Source of the DNA: Actinomycetes bacterium | GTDB taxonomy: Bacteria; Actinomycetota; Acidimicrobiia; Acidimicrobiales; Microtrichaceae | Assembly (NCBI GenBank): GCA_023389745.1 | Contig: JAEWED010000233.1 | Span: 1 to 21,599, forward strand | Direction: 5' to 3' | Length of the DNA: 21,599 nt | In this document: in pieces, positions 1-7,265 of the stretch | Position numbering within the stretch: the stretch's first letter is position 1 | Layout of the letters: the number at the start of each line of letters is the position of its first letter | The notes under the pieces: model-generated | Database searches by the model: none | Told to the model about the DNA's origin: nothing | What the model saw: the letters and a program-made list of their open reading frames with translations, nothing else | Made by a program: the position numbers and the translations under genes

Positions 1-364
1 CCGCCCGGAAGCCCTCCTGGGCCTGCGCCGGAGAGATCGCGATGTCGAGGATCGCGTCGACGTCCTGGTTCACGAGGCTGGTGATGTCCGCAGCCATCTT
101 CGCCGGGTCGCCGTTGGCGTTGGTGACGACCGTCTTCCAGCCGAGCAGCTCCGCGGCGCGCTCGGCGGTCTCGATCTGGACGCCCACGGCCGGGGACTGG
201 AGGGTGATCGCGGCGATGCCGATCACCTTCTCCTCGTTGGCGCCTCCGCCACCGTCGGACGAACCGCCGGCGGTGTCGTCGGAATCGCTGCCGCACGCCG
301 CAGCGGCGACCAGCACGGGAGCCAGGAGGGCGACGAGCAGGCGTCGCGTGCGTCGTGCGTTCAT
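1..364 (-). CDS. Sugar-type ABC transporter substrate-binding lipoprotein (5' part only)
   Basis: This is the N-terminal 121 codons of a periplasmic-binding-protein-like lipoprotein; the rest lies beyond the left edge. Residues 1-23 form a signal peptide: an Arg-rich start, a hydrophobic core, then a lipobox (AAAC) with the lipidated cysteine at residue 24. A Gly/Ser/Asp-rich tether follows. From about residue 46 the chain reads as the first lobe of a type-1 periplasmic binding fold (VIGIAAITLQSPAVG, then TNANGDPAKMAADITSLVNQ), the pattern of the Peripla_BP_4 sugar-binding family such as ribose or xylose binders. The ATG at 364 is preceded by a run of six Gs that may act as a weak ribosome site. 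Its role would be to capture a solute outside the membrane for an ABC importer. The ligand cannot be judged, and the permease and ATPase genes are not in view. Fold and lipoprotein calls are solid; the substrate class is inference. Confidence 0.85.
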   Translation of the reverse strand, partial: MNARRTRRLLVALLAPVLVAAAACGSDSDDTAGGSSDGGGGANEEKVIGIAAITLQSPAVGVQIETAERAAELLGWKTVVTNANGDPAKMAADITSLVNQDVDAILDIAISPAQAQEGFRA

Positions 365-497
365 CGACGCCCCCCATGGACGGAGGCGCGCAGGCGCGCT
401 CGAACAGACATGGCGATGGTCACGGTGGGTCCCCCCTGTTGACGTGGACGACGACGCTTCCGACCCCCCGGCTGCGCCTCGTCATGAGTTACTGCGA

Positions 498-527
498 ACC
501 ATACGCATGATTAACATCAACTATCAA
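498..527 (-). promoter_or_regulatory. Sigma70-type promoter for the substrate-binding protein gene
   Basis: On the minus strand TTGATA (527-522) is followed after 18 nt by TATGGT (503-498), a reasonable -35/-10 pair. It sits in an AT-rich patch that stands out in this GC-rich window and lies about 130 nt upstream of the lipoprotein start, so the transcript would have a long 5' leader. Seen directly; activity is inferred. Confidence 0.5.
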
Positions 528-557
528 GCGTTCGTCGCGGATCTCTGCGCGACGGGG

Positions 558-584
558 CGCTGGGCACAGGGATCGCGCCCAGCG
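558..584 (-). terminator. Terminator-like hairpin downstream of the proline iminopeptidase gene
   Basis: CGCTGGGC (558-565) and GCCCAGCG (577-584) form a perfect 8-bp stem with an 11-nt loop, starting 26 nt beyond the pip stop codon. There is no T tract, as is common in high-GC actinobacteria, so this is a probable stem-loop terminator only by position and structure. Confidence 0.4.
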
Positions 585-609
585 AGCGAGATGTCGGGGC
601 GCGGCGCGG

Positions 610-1548
610 TCAGCTCGCCCGGGCGAAGCGGTCGCAGAGCTCGACGAGCGCCGAGGCGTTCTCCGGATCGAACATCGAGTGCCCCGCCAGGGTGTTCACG
701 ATCAGCTCCGCCTCGGGCCAGGCGCGGTGCAGGTCCCACGCCGAGCGCATCGGACAGACGACGTCGTAGCGGCCCTGCACGATGCCCGCGGGGATGTGGC
801 GGATGCGATCGACGCCGTCGAGCAGCTGCGTCGGCGACTCGAAGAACCCGCCGTGGAAGAAGTAGTGGTTCTCGATCCGTGCGAAGGCCTCGGGGCCGTC
901 GGGGAACTTGCCCTGGTCGCTCGGCTCGAGCGTGCTCGTCGCCCGCTCCCACTCGGCCCATGCCGCAGCACAGCGGAGCAGCTCCTCGCGGTCCTCTCCG
1001 AAGAGGCGCCGGTGGTACGCCCCGATCAGGTCGTCACGCTCCTCGGGCGGGATCGGCGCCAGGTACCCCTCCCAGGCGTCGGGGAACAGGTGGCTCGCCC
1101 CGTCCTGGTAGAAGAACGCGAGCTCGGACGGGCGCAGCATGAAGATGCCCCGCAGGACCAGCTCGGTCACCCGCTCGGGATGCGTCTGGGCGTAGGCGAG
1201 CGACAGGGTCGACCCCCACGATCCGCCGAACACCAGCCAACGGTCGATGCCGAGGTGCTCTCGCACCCGCTCGATGTCGGCGACGAGGTGCCAGGTCGTG
1301 TTGTGCTCGACCGACGCGAACGGGGTGCTGCGCCCGCAGCCACGCTGGTCGATCAGGACGATCCGGTACCGCTCGGGGTCGAAGAACCGGTACTGCTTCG
1401 GCGACGCGCCGCCGCCCGGCCCTCCGTGCAGCACCACGGCAGGTTTGCCGTCGGGGTTGCCGGCCTCGTAGACGGCGATGGTGTGTCCGTCACCCACATC
1501 GAGGAACTCGGTGCGACGGTGGTCGATCTCTGGATGCAGCGGGGTCAC
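610..1548 (-). CDS. pip: Proline iminopeptidase (alpha/beta hydrolase, peptidase family S33)
   Basis: Cytosolic serine aminopeptidase that removes N-terminal proline from peptides. The 312-residue product has the family's usual length (about 310-320). Motifs in order: oxyanion-hole HGGPGG at 41-46, DQRGCGRS at 67-74, nucleophile elbow GGSWGS with Ser110, the family-specific ENHYF near 226-230, catalytic Asp262 in GRYD and His290 in AGHSMF. The start chosen is the GTG at 1548, because the family alignment begins with a short N-terminus like PLHPEIDHRRTEFLDV; an open frame continues upstream to 1758 but reads as low-complexity non-protein sequence. No clear Shine-Dalgarno precedes this GTG; a CAAGAT box ends 6 nt upstream, a weak form of the leaderless pattern seen elsewhere in the window. 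The gene is apparently monocistronic. Confidence 0.93.
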   Translation of the reverse strand: MTPLHPEIDHRRTEFLDVGDGHTIAVYEAGNPDGKPAVVLHGGPGGGASPKQYRFFDPERYRIVLIDQRGCGRSTPFASVEHNTTWHLVADIERVREHLGIDRWLVFGGSWGSTLSLAYAQTHPERVTELVLRGIFMLRPSELAFFYQDGASHLFPDAWEGYLAPIPPEERDDLIGAYHRRLFGEDREELLRCAAAWAEWERATSTLEPSDQGKFPDGPEAFARIENHYFFHGGFFESPTQLLDGVDRIRHIPAGIVQGRYDVVCPMRSAWDLHRAWPEAELIVNTLAGHSMFDPENASALVELCDRFARAS

Positions 1549-1763
1549 GTCGCCATCTTGGCCGAACGCGACGCCGGCTCCGGGCCGGAGAGTTCTCCAG
1601 TTCCGGCCTGATTCCGCCGACGATGCGCAGGAGTGATCGACACGAGCGACCCGACGGAACAGCTGGGTGCGGCGGCGGGACGACAGCGACAGCGGTCGCG
1701 GCACGAGGCAGAGCGGTAGCAACGGCACATGGGACGACGGCGGATGACAGCGGGGCACAGGAG

Positions 1764-2267
1764 ATGACGGCGAATCCCATCGAGGTGCAGCGCGCCGGGC
1801 TCAGCGCTGCGGTCGACCGGCTGTCGATCCACTCGACCGAGTGGTCCTGCGCACGGGTGCTCGACGAGGGCCTCGACCTGGTCCGCGACTGCTCCTGGGC
1901 GGACGCGTCCCTGCTGTACTCGGTGACGCCCGACCGTGTGCTCGAGCTGTGCCGACGCCCCGCGTCGACGACGGCGACGCCCGCCGAGCTTCCCGTCGAC
2001 TGGTTCCCGTGGGGCCTCGCTCCGATGAGCCCGCAGCGCTACCTGCTCGTCGAGGACGCCTCGGCCCTGCCGTGGTCACCGGACTCCGACGAGACACTCG
2101 GTGATCTCGGGATCAGCTCGTGCCTGCACCTGCCGATCCTCGAGCGGTCCGTGCCGGTCGGGGCGGTCCACCTGTACTGGAGCGAGCCGCGGCTCAACTG
2201 GGACGACGAACGAGGTCGCCTGCTGCGCACGCTCGGCAGGTTCCTGCTCGCCCGCGCCTCGGCGTAG
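1764..2267 (+). CDS. GAF-like domain protein
   Basis: The 167-residue product is made of one domain that looks like a GAF sensor domain: an N-terminal helix around RVLDEGLDLVRDCSWADASLLYSV, then a strand-rich middle with LGISSCLHLPILERSVPVGAVHLYWSEP, and a closing helix (DDERGRLLRTLGRFLLARA) that is the typical end of a GAF domain. There is no attached kinase, cyclase or DNA-binding part, so it would act as a stand-alone ligand- or redox-sensing module or be degenerate. The ATG at 1764 immediately follows AGGAG with no spacer, so the ribosome site is badly placed and the start is uncertain; GTG at 1785 is the next option. The 215 bases upstream show no convincing gene. The GAF call rests on pattern recognition only. 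Confidence 0.65.
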   Translation: MTANPIEVQRAGLSAAVDRLSIHSTEWSCARVLDEGLDLVRDCSWADASLLYSVTPDRVLELCRRPASTTATPAELPVDWFPWGLAPMSPQRYLLVEDASALPWSPDSDETLGDLGISSCLHLPILERSVPVGAVHLYWSEPRLNWDDERGRLLRTLGRFLLARASA

Positions 2268-2291
2268 CCCACGCGCCGGGACGAGGGTCGA

Positions 2292-3515
2292 TCACTCGTC
2301 GATCGGTTCGTTCCGGCCGACCCGTCGCAGCGCCCGCCGGAGCGCCGACTCGCCCTCGGCCGCCTCGATCAGGTCGAGCTTGGTGAGATCGCTCTCGATC
2401 ACCTCGTGCCGGTCGAGGTAGGCCGAGACGAACGCCTGGATCACCGCGGCGGCCGGCAGCGCCAGGATCGCGCCCATCGGGCCGAACAGGCTGGCGCCGG
2501 CCAGGGCGGAGCCGAACGCGACCGCGGGATGCAGGTCCATCGTGTGGGCGGTGATCTTGGGTGACAGGAGGTAGTTCTCGACCTGCTGGTACACGAGGAT
2601 CCACACCAGGACCCACAACGCCGTGATCGGACGGTTCACCAGCGCGACCAGCAGCGGCAACGCGCCGCCCAAGTAGGTGCCGACGACCGGGATGAACTGG
2701 CTGACGAGGCCGAGCCACACCGCGAGCGCGAGCGGCGAGGGCAGGCCGAGCGCCAGGAAGACGACCCACGACGAGACGCCCGCGACCGTGGCGAGCAGCA
2801 ACCGCGAGAAGACCCACCCGCCGGTCTTCTCGATCGACAGCTCCCACAGGCGCAGCACCAGATGCTGACGGCGCTGCGGCAGCAGCGAGCACACGTTGCG
2901 TCGCAGTCGTGGGCCCTCGGCGATCATGTAGTAGCTGAACAGCATCACGGTGAACATCTGGAAGACCACCGCGACCGCGGCACCGGTCACCGACAGCACC
3001 CGGCCACCCATGTCGGTCGCCATGCGTGCCAGGTCGTCCTGGTAGTCGGCGAGCGTCTCGTTCAACTCGGTCGAGGTGATCTCGGTGTCGAAGGTGTCGT
3101 TCGCCCAGTTGGTCAGCTCGGTCACGTAGCCCGGCGCCTGGTGCGCGAGGTCCGAGACCTGACCGATGACCAGGCCGACCATCAGCGCCGCGAAGATGCC
3201 GCCGCCGCCGAAGACGACCAGGAAGCACAGCAGCGTCGCCCGGCCTCGTTTCCAGCCGCGGTCGGCCAGCCAGTTCACCGCCGGCTCGACCGCGAACGAG
3301 AGGAACAGCGAGACCCCGATCAGGCTGAGCAGTCCGGTCAGCCGGCCGAGCGCGCCGCGCACCGCCATGAAGGCGAGCACCGAGAACGCGACGGCGAGGA
3401 TCGCCCGCCAGAACCACGGCGGCAGCGACTTGTCGCCCACGATGTCGCCGAGGCTGCCCAGGTCGGGGGCGTCGCCGGACAGGTCCGTCGGGAGCGTGCC
3501 CTCGTCGTCACTCAC
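2292..3515 (-). CDS. AI-2E family transporter (PF01594-type membrane permease)
   Basis: A polytopic inner-membrane protein of 407 residues, the usual size for the AI-2E family (autoinducer-2 exporter TqsA/YdiK, Na+/H+ antiporter-like members). The layout is typical: a hydrophilic N-tail of about 30 residues, two closely spaced helices (about 37-80), a third near 95-118, a long soluble insertion (about 120-170), then five hydrophobic segments from about 172 to 370. The family's conserved block is visible near the end: SQFIPVVGTYLGG, YQQVENYLLSPKI and DLHPAVAFGSALAGASLFGPMGAILALPAAA. The start is a GTG at 3515 with GGAG 8 nt upstream. Substrate cannot be predicted; members move quite different molecules. 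It lies 83 bp downstream of the metallo-beta-lactamase gene on the same strand and may be co-transcribed with it. Confidence 0.92.
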   Translation of the reverse strand: MSDDEGTLPTDLSGDAPDLGSLGDIVGDKSLPPWFWRAILAVAFSVLAFMAVRGALGRLTGLLSLIGVSLFLSFAVEPAVNWLADRGWKRGRATLLCFLVVFGGGGIFAALMVGLVIGQVSDLAHQAPGYVTELTNWANDTFDTEITSTELNETLADYQDDLARMATDMGGRVLSVTGAAVAVVFQMFTVMLFSYYMIAEGPRLRRNVCSLLPQRRQHLVLRLWELSIEKTGGWVFSRLLLATVAGVSSWVVFLALGLPSPLALAVWLGLVSQFIPVVGTYLGGALPLLVALVNRPITALWVLVWILVYQQVENYLLSPKITAHTMDLHPAVAFGSALAGASLFGPMGAILALPAAAVIQAFVSAYLDRHEVIESDLTKLDLIEAAEGESALRRALRRVGRNEPIDE

Positions 3516-3598
3516 CGAATCCGCTCCAGCACTCCGTCAGACTGGCATGCCGCGGCGCGTCGGTCGTGGACCGGGACCCCTGGGGCCCGGGGGCGGGA

Positions 3599-4345
3599 TC
3601 AGTGGCCGAACATCATCATCCACTGCTCGAGCGACGTGGGCCGGAAGACGACGTTGTTCGCCCGGGTGTCGCCGAGTCGCTGCGCGCTCTGGGGCGAGTA
3701 GGCGTGCCCCGGCAGCAGGACCGCGTCGTCGGGGACCTTGGCGAGGGTCTGGGTGAGGCTGAGGTAGAGCGCCTCGGGATCGCCGCCGGGCAGGTCGGTG
3801 CGGCCGCAGCCGTCGAGGAACAGCGTGTCGCCCGAGACCAGTGCACCGTTGACGAAGAAGCACTGGCTGCCGGGTGTGTGGCCCGGGGTGTGCAGCAGCT
3901 GGATCGGGATCTCGCCGACCATCACCGTGTCGCCAGCGCCGTGCAGTGTCAGGTCGCCCGCCTGCAGGTCGGTCACCTTGAGCACCCACTCGGCCTCGTC
4001 GGCCTGGACGTGCACGGGGATCGAGCCGAGCTCGAGCAGCTCGCTCACGCCCTCGATCTGGAAGCCCATCATGGAGCCGCCGCAGTGGTCGGCGTGGTAG
4101 TGGGTGACGAGCGCTCCGGTGAGGGTCATGTCGTCGGCCTCGGCGATCGCCTTGAGCTCGGCCACGCCGTAGGCAGGGTCGACCACGACGCACTCGCGGG
4201 TCGCCCGATCACCGATCAGGTACGAGAAGTTGACCATCTGACGAGCGATCTGGTCGTTCACCGCGAAGTCCCGTCCGGCGAGCAGCTGGCGCAGGTAGAA
4301 GCGTTCGGGATCGGGCTGGTTCGGGGCCTGCGAGGAGTCGGTCAC
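3599..4345 (-). CDS. Metallo-beta-lactamase-fold hydrolase, glyoxalase II / persulfide dioxygenase-like
   Basis: A 248-residue soluble metal-dependent hydrolase. The metal-binding motif THYHADH is at 81-87 (His82, His84, Asp86, His87), with further ligands His156 (HTPGH), Asp173 (SGDTLF) and His214 (PGHAYS). The segment GCGRTDLPGGDPEALYLS resembles the GRTDF block of ETHE1-type persulfide dioxygenases, so sulfur-compound oxidation or thioester hydrolysis (hydroxyacylglutathione hydrolase type) are both possible. ETHE1 enzymes use one iron with two His and one Asp, and the second-site residues kept here favour a binuclear hydrolase. The start is a GTG at 4345: a TAGCGT box ends 7 nt before it and there is no Shine-Dalgarno, suggesting a leaderless mRNA; upstream in-frame sequence reads as non-protein. 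The exact substrate is unknown. Confidence 0.9.
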   Translation of the reverse strand: MTDSSQAPNQPDPERFYLRQLLAGRDFAVNDQIARQMVNFSYLIGDRATRECVVVDPAYGVAELKAIAEADDMTLTGALVTHYHADHCGGSMMGFQIEGVSELLELGSIPVHVQADEAEWVLKVTDLQAGDLTLHGAGDTVMVGEIPIQLLHTPGHTPGSQCFFVNGALVSGDTLFLDGCGRTDLPGGDPEALYLSLTQTLAKVPDDAVLLPGHAYSPQSAQRLGDTRANNVVFRPTSLEQWMMMFGH

Positions 4346-4352
4346 CTGCGCA

Positions 4353-4358
4353 ACGCTA
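4353..4358 (-). promoter_or_regulatory. -10 box (TAGCGT) of a probable leaderless transcript for the MBL gene
   Basis: On the minus strand TAGCGT is followed by 7 nt and the GTG start at 4345. This spacing puts transcription start at or next to the start codon. It is one of eight such cases in the window. Inferred from the repeated pattern. Confidence 0.55.
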
Positions 4359-4365
4359 CCGAGTG

Positions 4366-4380
4366 TCGGCGGTCCGCCGA
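4366..4380. promoter_or_regulatory. Short palindrome upstream of the MBL -10 box
   Basis: TCGGCG (4366-4371), a 3-nt gap and CGCCGA (4375-4380) form a perfect inverted repeat. It begins 54 nt past the PaaX stop and covers the spacer/-35 region of the MBL promoter. It could be an operator or the terminator of the PaaX gene; the sequence does not decide. Confidence 0.3.
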
Positions 4381-4433
4381 GCTCAGCGTCGGGGCACGGC
4401 CGAAGGGAACCGACGGCGGGCGGCCGGGAAGCG

Positions 4434-5243
4434 TCAGCCGACGGGGCGGCCCGACCACTCACGCAGTCGCCGCCGGAAGAGCGCGTCGTAGCGGTCGTAC
4501 TCGCGACGCAGCGCCGGACCGGGCCAGTCGCGCGGGGTGAGCTCGCGCGGGAGCAGCGGGTCGGCGACGAAGTGCCGCAGCACGGCCGCCGAGAGCACGA
4601 AGCCGGGGGCGAGCGACTCGCGCTCGCCGGCGTCGAGCTCCTCGGCGAGCGGCCGCATGGCGCGCCGGAGCTGATCGGCGCGATCGGCCCAGGCGTCGAG
4701 GTCCCAGAGCGACGCGGCGAGCTCGGCGTCGGACCGTTCCAACGGCAGGTCTGCGTCCGCGACGAACCAGGTGCAGCGACCCAGCGCGTCGGCCGTGGCC
4801 TCGAGCGCCGGCGACCGGTCCAGGTTGTCGGGTCGCATCCACACGCCCTCGCGCTGCTCGGCGAAGCGCAGCTGGACCATGAGTCGGCGCATCTCGGCCC
4901 GCTCGGACGCCGGACGGGCGCCGGGCGAGACGACGGCCAGGCGCCATCGCCCCGACCACTCGCGGGTCTCCGCCGCGCGGCTGCGGCGTTGCCTGTCCTG
5001 GCGTCGGACCAGGTCGCCGGTGAGCGAGTACCAACCGTCGCCGTCGTTGACGACCTCGCCCGCGGCGACCATGCGCGACAGCGCGGTGCGGACCGTGCCC
5101 TCGGCCAGGCCGAACAGCGCGCACGTCCGCACCAGGAACGACACCGGCAGTCGAGGTGGGTCCGACCCGAGCAGCGTCGACGCCAGCACCGACCGGGCGG
5201 TCAGCGGTCGCTCGCCGTCGAGTGGGTCCCCCTGCTCCGACAT
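4434..5243 (-). CDS. PaaX family transcriptional regulator
   Basis: The 269-residue product matches the PaaX family layout: an N-terminal winged helix-turn-helix of about 70 residues (SFLVRTCALFGLAEGTVRTALSRMVAAGEV, about 35-64, then the wing GDGWYSLTG), a central domain starting at WSGRWRLAVVS, and a C-terminal domain with DPLLPRELTPRDWPGPALRREYDRY, the PaaX C-terminal signature. The founding member represses phenylacetate catabolism and responds to phenylacetyl-CoA; many actinobacterial relatives have unknown effectors. The start at 5243 is chosen over an in-frame ATG at 5264 because TAGGGT ends exactly 7 nt upstream (leaderless pattern) and the upstream ATG would precede that box. It diverges from the desaturase gene across 73 bp, so control of that gene and of itself is plausible but unproven. 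Confidence 0.88.
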   Translation of the reverse strand: MSEQGDPLDGERPLTARSVLASTLLGSDPPRLPVSFLVRTCALFGLAEGTVRTALSRMVAAGEVVNDGDGWYSLTGDLVRRQDRQRRSRAAETREWSGRWRLAVVSPGARPASERAEMRRLMVQLRFAEQREGVWMRPDNLDRSPALEATADALGRCTWFVADADLPLERSDAELAASLWDLDAWADRADQLRRAMRPLAEELDAGERESLAPGFVLSAAVLRHFVADPLLPRELTPRDWPGPALRREYDRYDALFRRRLREWSGRPVG

Positions 5244-5250
5244 CTCCCGG

Positions 5251-5256
5251 ACCCTA
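5251..5256 (-). promoter_or_regulatory. -10 box (TAGGGT) of a probable leaderless transcript for the PaaX-family gene
   Basis: TAGGGT on the minus strand, then 7 nt, then ATG at 5243. A GGGAG abuts the ATG without spacer, so it cannot serve as a normal ribosome site; this favours leaderless initiation. Confidence 0.55.
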
Positions 5257-5304
5257 GCGACCACCGCCCGACCTTACGCTCTGGCTTCGCTCGTTGGGAT
5301 CTCG

Positions 5305-5310
5305 TAATAT
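5305..5310 (+). promoter_or_regulatory. -10 box (TAATAT) of the desaturase gene
   Basis: TAATAT, near the TATAAT consensus and striking in this GC-rich setting, ends 6 nt before the ATG at 5317. No Shine-Dalgarno is present, so the mRNA is probably leaderless. No clear -35 is seen. Confidence 0.65.
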
Positions 5311-5316
5311 GCGGGC

Positions 5317-6330
5317 ATGACCTCGACGCCCATGTCGTCGGCCCTGCGCCGTTCAGGAACGATGGTCCCGGAACGAGAGCTGCTGCCCGACGTCCTGCCG
5401 ACCGACACGCTCGGCCCCAAGGGTCGTCCGGTGGGTGTGCTACGGGACGAGCTGTACCGCATCCCGAACGTCGCCAACGTGTTCCACGTCATCGGTGTCT
5501 GGGTGCAGTCCGTCGGCGTGCTGGTCGCGGCGTCGTGGATCGCGGACCGCTCGACGTGGCTGGGCGTCGTCGCGTGGATCGCCGCGTTCTTCCTCATGGG
5601 CCGCGCGTTCGCTCGTTTCTCGATCCTCGGACACGAAGCCGCCCACCGGCTGCTGTTCTCGAACCGGCGGATCAACGACTGGGTCGGCAAGTGGCTCGTC
5701 GCCTACCCGGCGTTCGTGCCGCTCGACGCGTACCGCCGCAGCCACATGGCCCACCACAAGGAGGAGTTCGGCCCGAACGAGCCCGACATGGGGCTCTACG
5801 CCGGGTACCCGATCACCTCGGCGTCGTGGCGGCGCAAGCTGCGCCGCGACGCGAACGGCAACTCCGGCTGGAAGAACCTGAAGGGCCTCCTCCTCGCGCT
5901 GCGATCGGCGACCGCCCGCCCCGTCGCGCTGCGGATCCTGGCGTGGCAGGTCGTGCTCTTCGTCGGCCTGTGGGCCGGGCTGGGGCACTGGTGGATCTAC
6001 CCGGTGTTCTGGCTGCTGCCCTGGATGACGGTGTGGCGGGTGCTCAACCGCTTGCGTGCGGTCGCCGAGCACGGCGGCATGCAGGCCTCACCGGACCGGC
6101 GGATCACCACCCACCACGTCCATCAGTCGTGGAGTGCGCGGTTCTGGATGGTGCCGTTCAACACCGGCTGGCACCTGGCCCACCACGTCGACATCGGCGT
6201 GCCGTTCTCGAAGCTGCCCCGCCTGCAGCGCGAGCTCGAGGCGTGCGGGTACGTGCAGCCCGGCCTGGAGTGGCCGACGTACCGGGCCCTGTGGCGTCAT
6301 GCCGCGTCACGGACAGCGGATGCTGGGTGA
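5317..6330 (+). CDS. Membrane-bound fatty acid desaturase family protein
   Basis: An integral-membrane di-iron oxygenase of 337 residues in the fatty acid desaturase / beta-carotene hydroxylase superfamily. The three histidine boxes are intact: HEAAH (106-110), HMAHH (143-147) and HLAHH (286-290), plus a conserved AEHGGM (251-255). Hydrophobic segments lie at about 53-73, 82-98, 205-222 and 225-240, giving the usual pattern with the His boxes on the cytoplasmic face. It would insert a double bond or hydroxyl group in an acyl chain or a carotenoid-like substrate using reduced ferredoxin or similar; the exact substrate is not readable. The first ATG is chosen because the TAATAT box points to it; ATGs at codons 6 and 16 are alternatives. 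The last few codons (SRTADAG) are written by the first copy of a tandem repeat, an unusual C-terminus. Divergent PaaX gene may regulate it. Confidence 0.9.
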   Translation: MTSTPMSSALRRSGTMVPERELLPDVLPTDTLGPKGRPVGVLRDELYRIPNVANVFHVIGVWVQSVGVLVAASWIADRSTWLGVVAWIAAFFLMGRAFARFSILGHEAAHRLLFSNRRINDWVGKWLVAYPAFVPLDAYRRSHMAHHKEEFGPNEPDMGLYAGYPITSASWRRKLRRDANGNSGWKNLKGLLLALRSATARPVALRILAWQVVLFVGLWAGLGHWWIYPVFWLLPWMTVWRVLNRLRAVAEHGGMQASPDRRITTHHVHQSWSARFWMVPFNTGWHLAHHVDIGVPFSKLPRLQRELEACGYVQPGLEWPTYRALWRHAASRTADAG

Positions 6331-6374
6331 CACAGCGGATGCTGGGTGACACAGCGGATGCTGGCTGACACAGC
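6312..6374. repeat. Three-copy 19-bp tandem repeat with internal hairpins
   Basis: The unit GACACAGCGGATGCTGGGT occurs as a 17-nt first copy (6312-6328), a full copy (6329-6347), a third copy with one change (6348-6366) and a partial fourth (6367-6374). Each unit carries CAGC-GGAT-GCTG, a 4-bp stem with a 4-nt loop that extends by two more pairs past one mismatch. The array fills the whole gap between the convergent desaturase and lipoprotein stop codons, and its first copy encodes the desaturase C-terminus. Confidence 0.9.
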
Positions 6375-6390
6375 TCAGCCGCTGCTGAGC
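6373..6390 (-). terminator. Possible stem-loop terminator at the lipoprotein gene end
   Basis: GCTCAGC (6373-6379), a 4-nt loop and GCTGAGC (6384-6390) form a perfect 7-bp stem that overlaps the lipoprotein stop codon. It adjoins the hairpin repeats, so the junction is a cluster of stem-loops serving either strand. No T tract. Confidence 0.35.
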
Positions 6391-7202
6391 CCGCCGGCGG
6401 CGACCTCGAAGAGCAGCACCGTCCCGTCGTCGAGCACCAGTCGCAGGTCGGTGTCCTGGAGCAGCTCGCCGGACACCACCGTCGGCAGCAGCTGGATCAG
6501 CTCGTACTGCGGCTGGGGCGTCGGCGGGTACGTGATCGTCGAGGGCGCCCCCAGCGTGATGCTGACCTCGGAGCCGTCGATCTCGAAGGTGCCGGTCGCG
6601 GTGTTCACGCCGTCGTAGACCTCGATCTCGTCCTGGCCGAAGGTGACGACCGCCGGCACCTCGGCGAGCGTGGCGTTCGCGCTCTCGTTCGCGGTGGTCA
6701 CGTCGGTCAGTCGCCACCGGGTGTCGCGCAGGTCGATCGGCGCGGCGACGGGCTCACCGACGTCGTACTTGAGCTCGCCGCTGGGGAACGTCAGCACGAG
6801 GGTGTCGCCGCGCACGACGGCGCGGGTGGCGGTCTCGACGAACCCGAAGATCGCGTGCTCCGGGAGCAGCGGATCGGGGTAGGCCGTCCTGGTCGCGGCG
6901 AGCGGACCGGCGGAGAAGTCCTCGCCCCGAAGCGTGTACGGGCCGCGGGCGGTGTTGACGCCGTCGTCGAGGGCCAGGGTGTCGGCCTCGAACGCCAGGC
7001 GCGGCACCTGGGTGCCCTCGAAGATCGTCTCGTCCTCGCCCACCGTCATCGAGCTCAGGTGCCAGTCGGTGTCGACGAGCACGTTCGCGTCGCTGCTGTC
7101 GGGCTCCGGCACGGCGCTGCTCAACGGTGCGTCGTCGCCCGCCGAGCAGGCGGTCACCAGCAGCGCCCCGAGAGCGGCGATCGACCTCAGCAGGAGTTTC
7201 AT
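6375..7202 (-). CDS. Lipoprotein with two META/HslJ-like domains
   Basis: A 275-residue secreted lipoprotein: signal peptide 1-18 with lipobox VTAC and lipidated Cys19, then a Ser/Asp-rich tether to about residue 40. Two similar beta-rich repeats follow. The first (about 41-145) begins LVDTDWHLSSMTV and contains DDGVNTARGPYTL; the second (about 157-268) begins LRDTRWRLTDVTT and contains YDGVNTATGTFEI. This is the pattern of META (DUF306/HslJ) domains, in which a W-x-L opening strand is followed by a G-C-N-x-x-x-G-x-Y loop; here both copies have GVN in place of GCN. HslJ-like proteins are linked to heat and novobiocin tolerance in other bacteria, but no function can be assigned. TAGAGT ends 7 nt before the ATG at 7202, a leaderless signature. 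It diverges from pheA across 63 bp. Confidence 0.8.
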   Translation of the reverse strand: MKLLLRSIAALGALLVTACSAGDDAPLSSAVPEPDSSDANVLVDTDWHLSSMTVGEDETIFEGTQVPRLAFEADTLALDDGVNTARGPYTLRGEDFSAGPLAATRTAYPDPLLPEHAIFGFVETATRAVVRGDTLVLTFPSGELKYDVGEPVAAPIDLRDTRWRLTDVTTANESANATLAEVPAVVTFGQDEIEVYDGVNTATGTFEIDGSEVSITLGAPSTITYPPTPQPQYELIQLLPTVVSGELLQDTDLRLVLDDGTVLLFEVAAGGLSSG

Positions 7203-7209
7203 CGGGGCG

Positions 7210-7215
7210 ACTCTA
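7210..7215 (-). promoter_or_regulatory. -10 box (TAGAGT) of the META-like lipoprotein gene
   Basis: On the minus strand TAGAGT, then 7 nt, then ATG at 7202; no Shine-Dalgarno. Probable leaderless transcript. Confidence 0.55.
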
Positions 7216-7253
7216 GGAGCGGAACTGCGTCTTCGAGAGGCGCCGCCCGCAGG

Positions 7254-7259
7254 TAGCCT
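7254..7259 (+). promoter_or_regulatory. -10 box (TAGCCT) of pheA
   Basis: TAGCCT followed by 6 nt and the ATG at 7266; no purine-rich ribosome site. Probable leaderless transcript, divergent from the lipoprotein promoter only 38 bp away. Confidence 0.55.
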
Positions 7260-7265
7260 CCGCGC

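Noticed and set aside
1623..1763. Upstream extension of the GAF-like gene to ATG 1623
   Set aside because: The added residues are low-complexity and unlike a GAF N-terminus; no ribosome site at 1623.
3568..3592. GC-rich imperfect palindrome between the MBL stop and the AI-2E start
   Set aside because: Pairing needs a one-base loop or two mismatches and there is no T tract; it is too weak to call a terminator and may be chance in GC-rich DNA.
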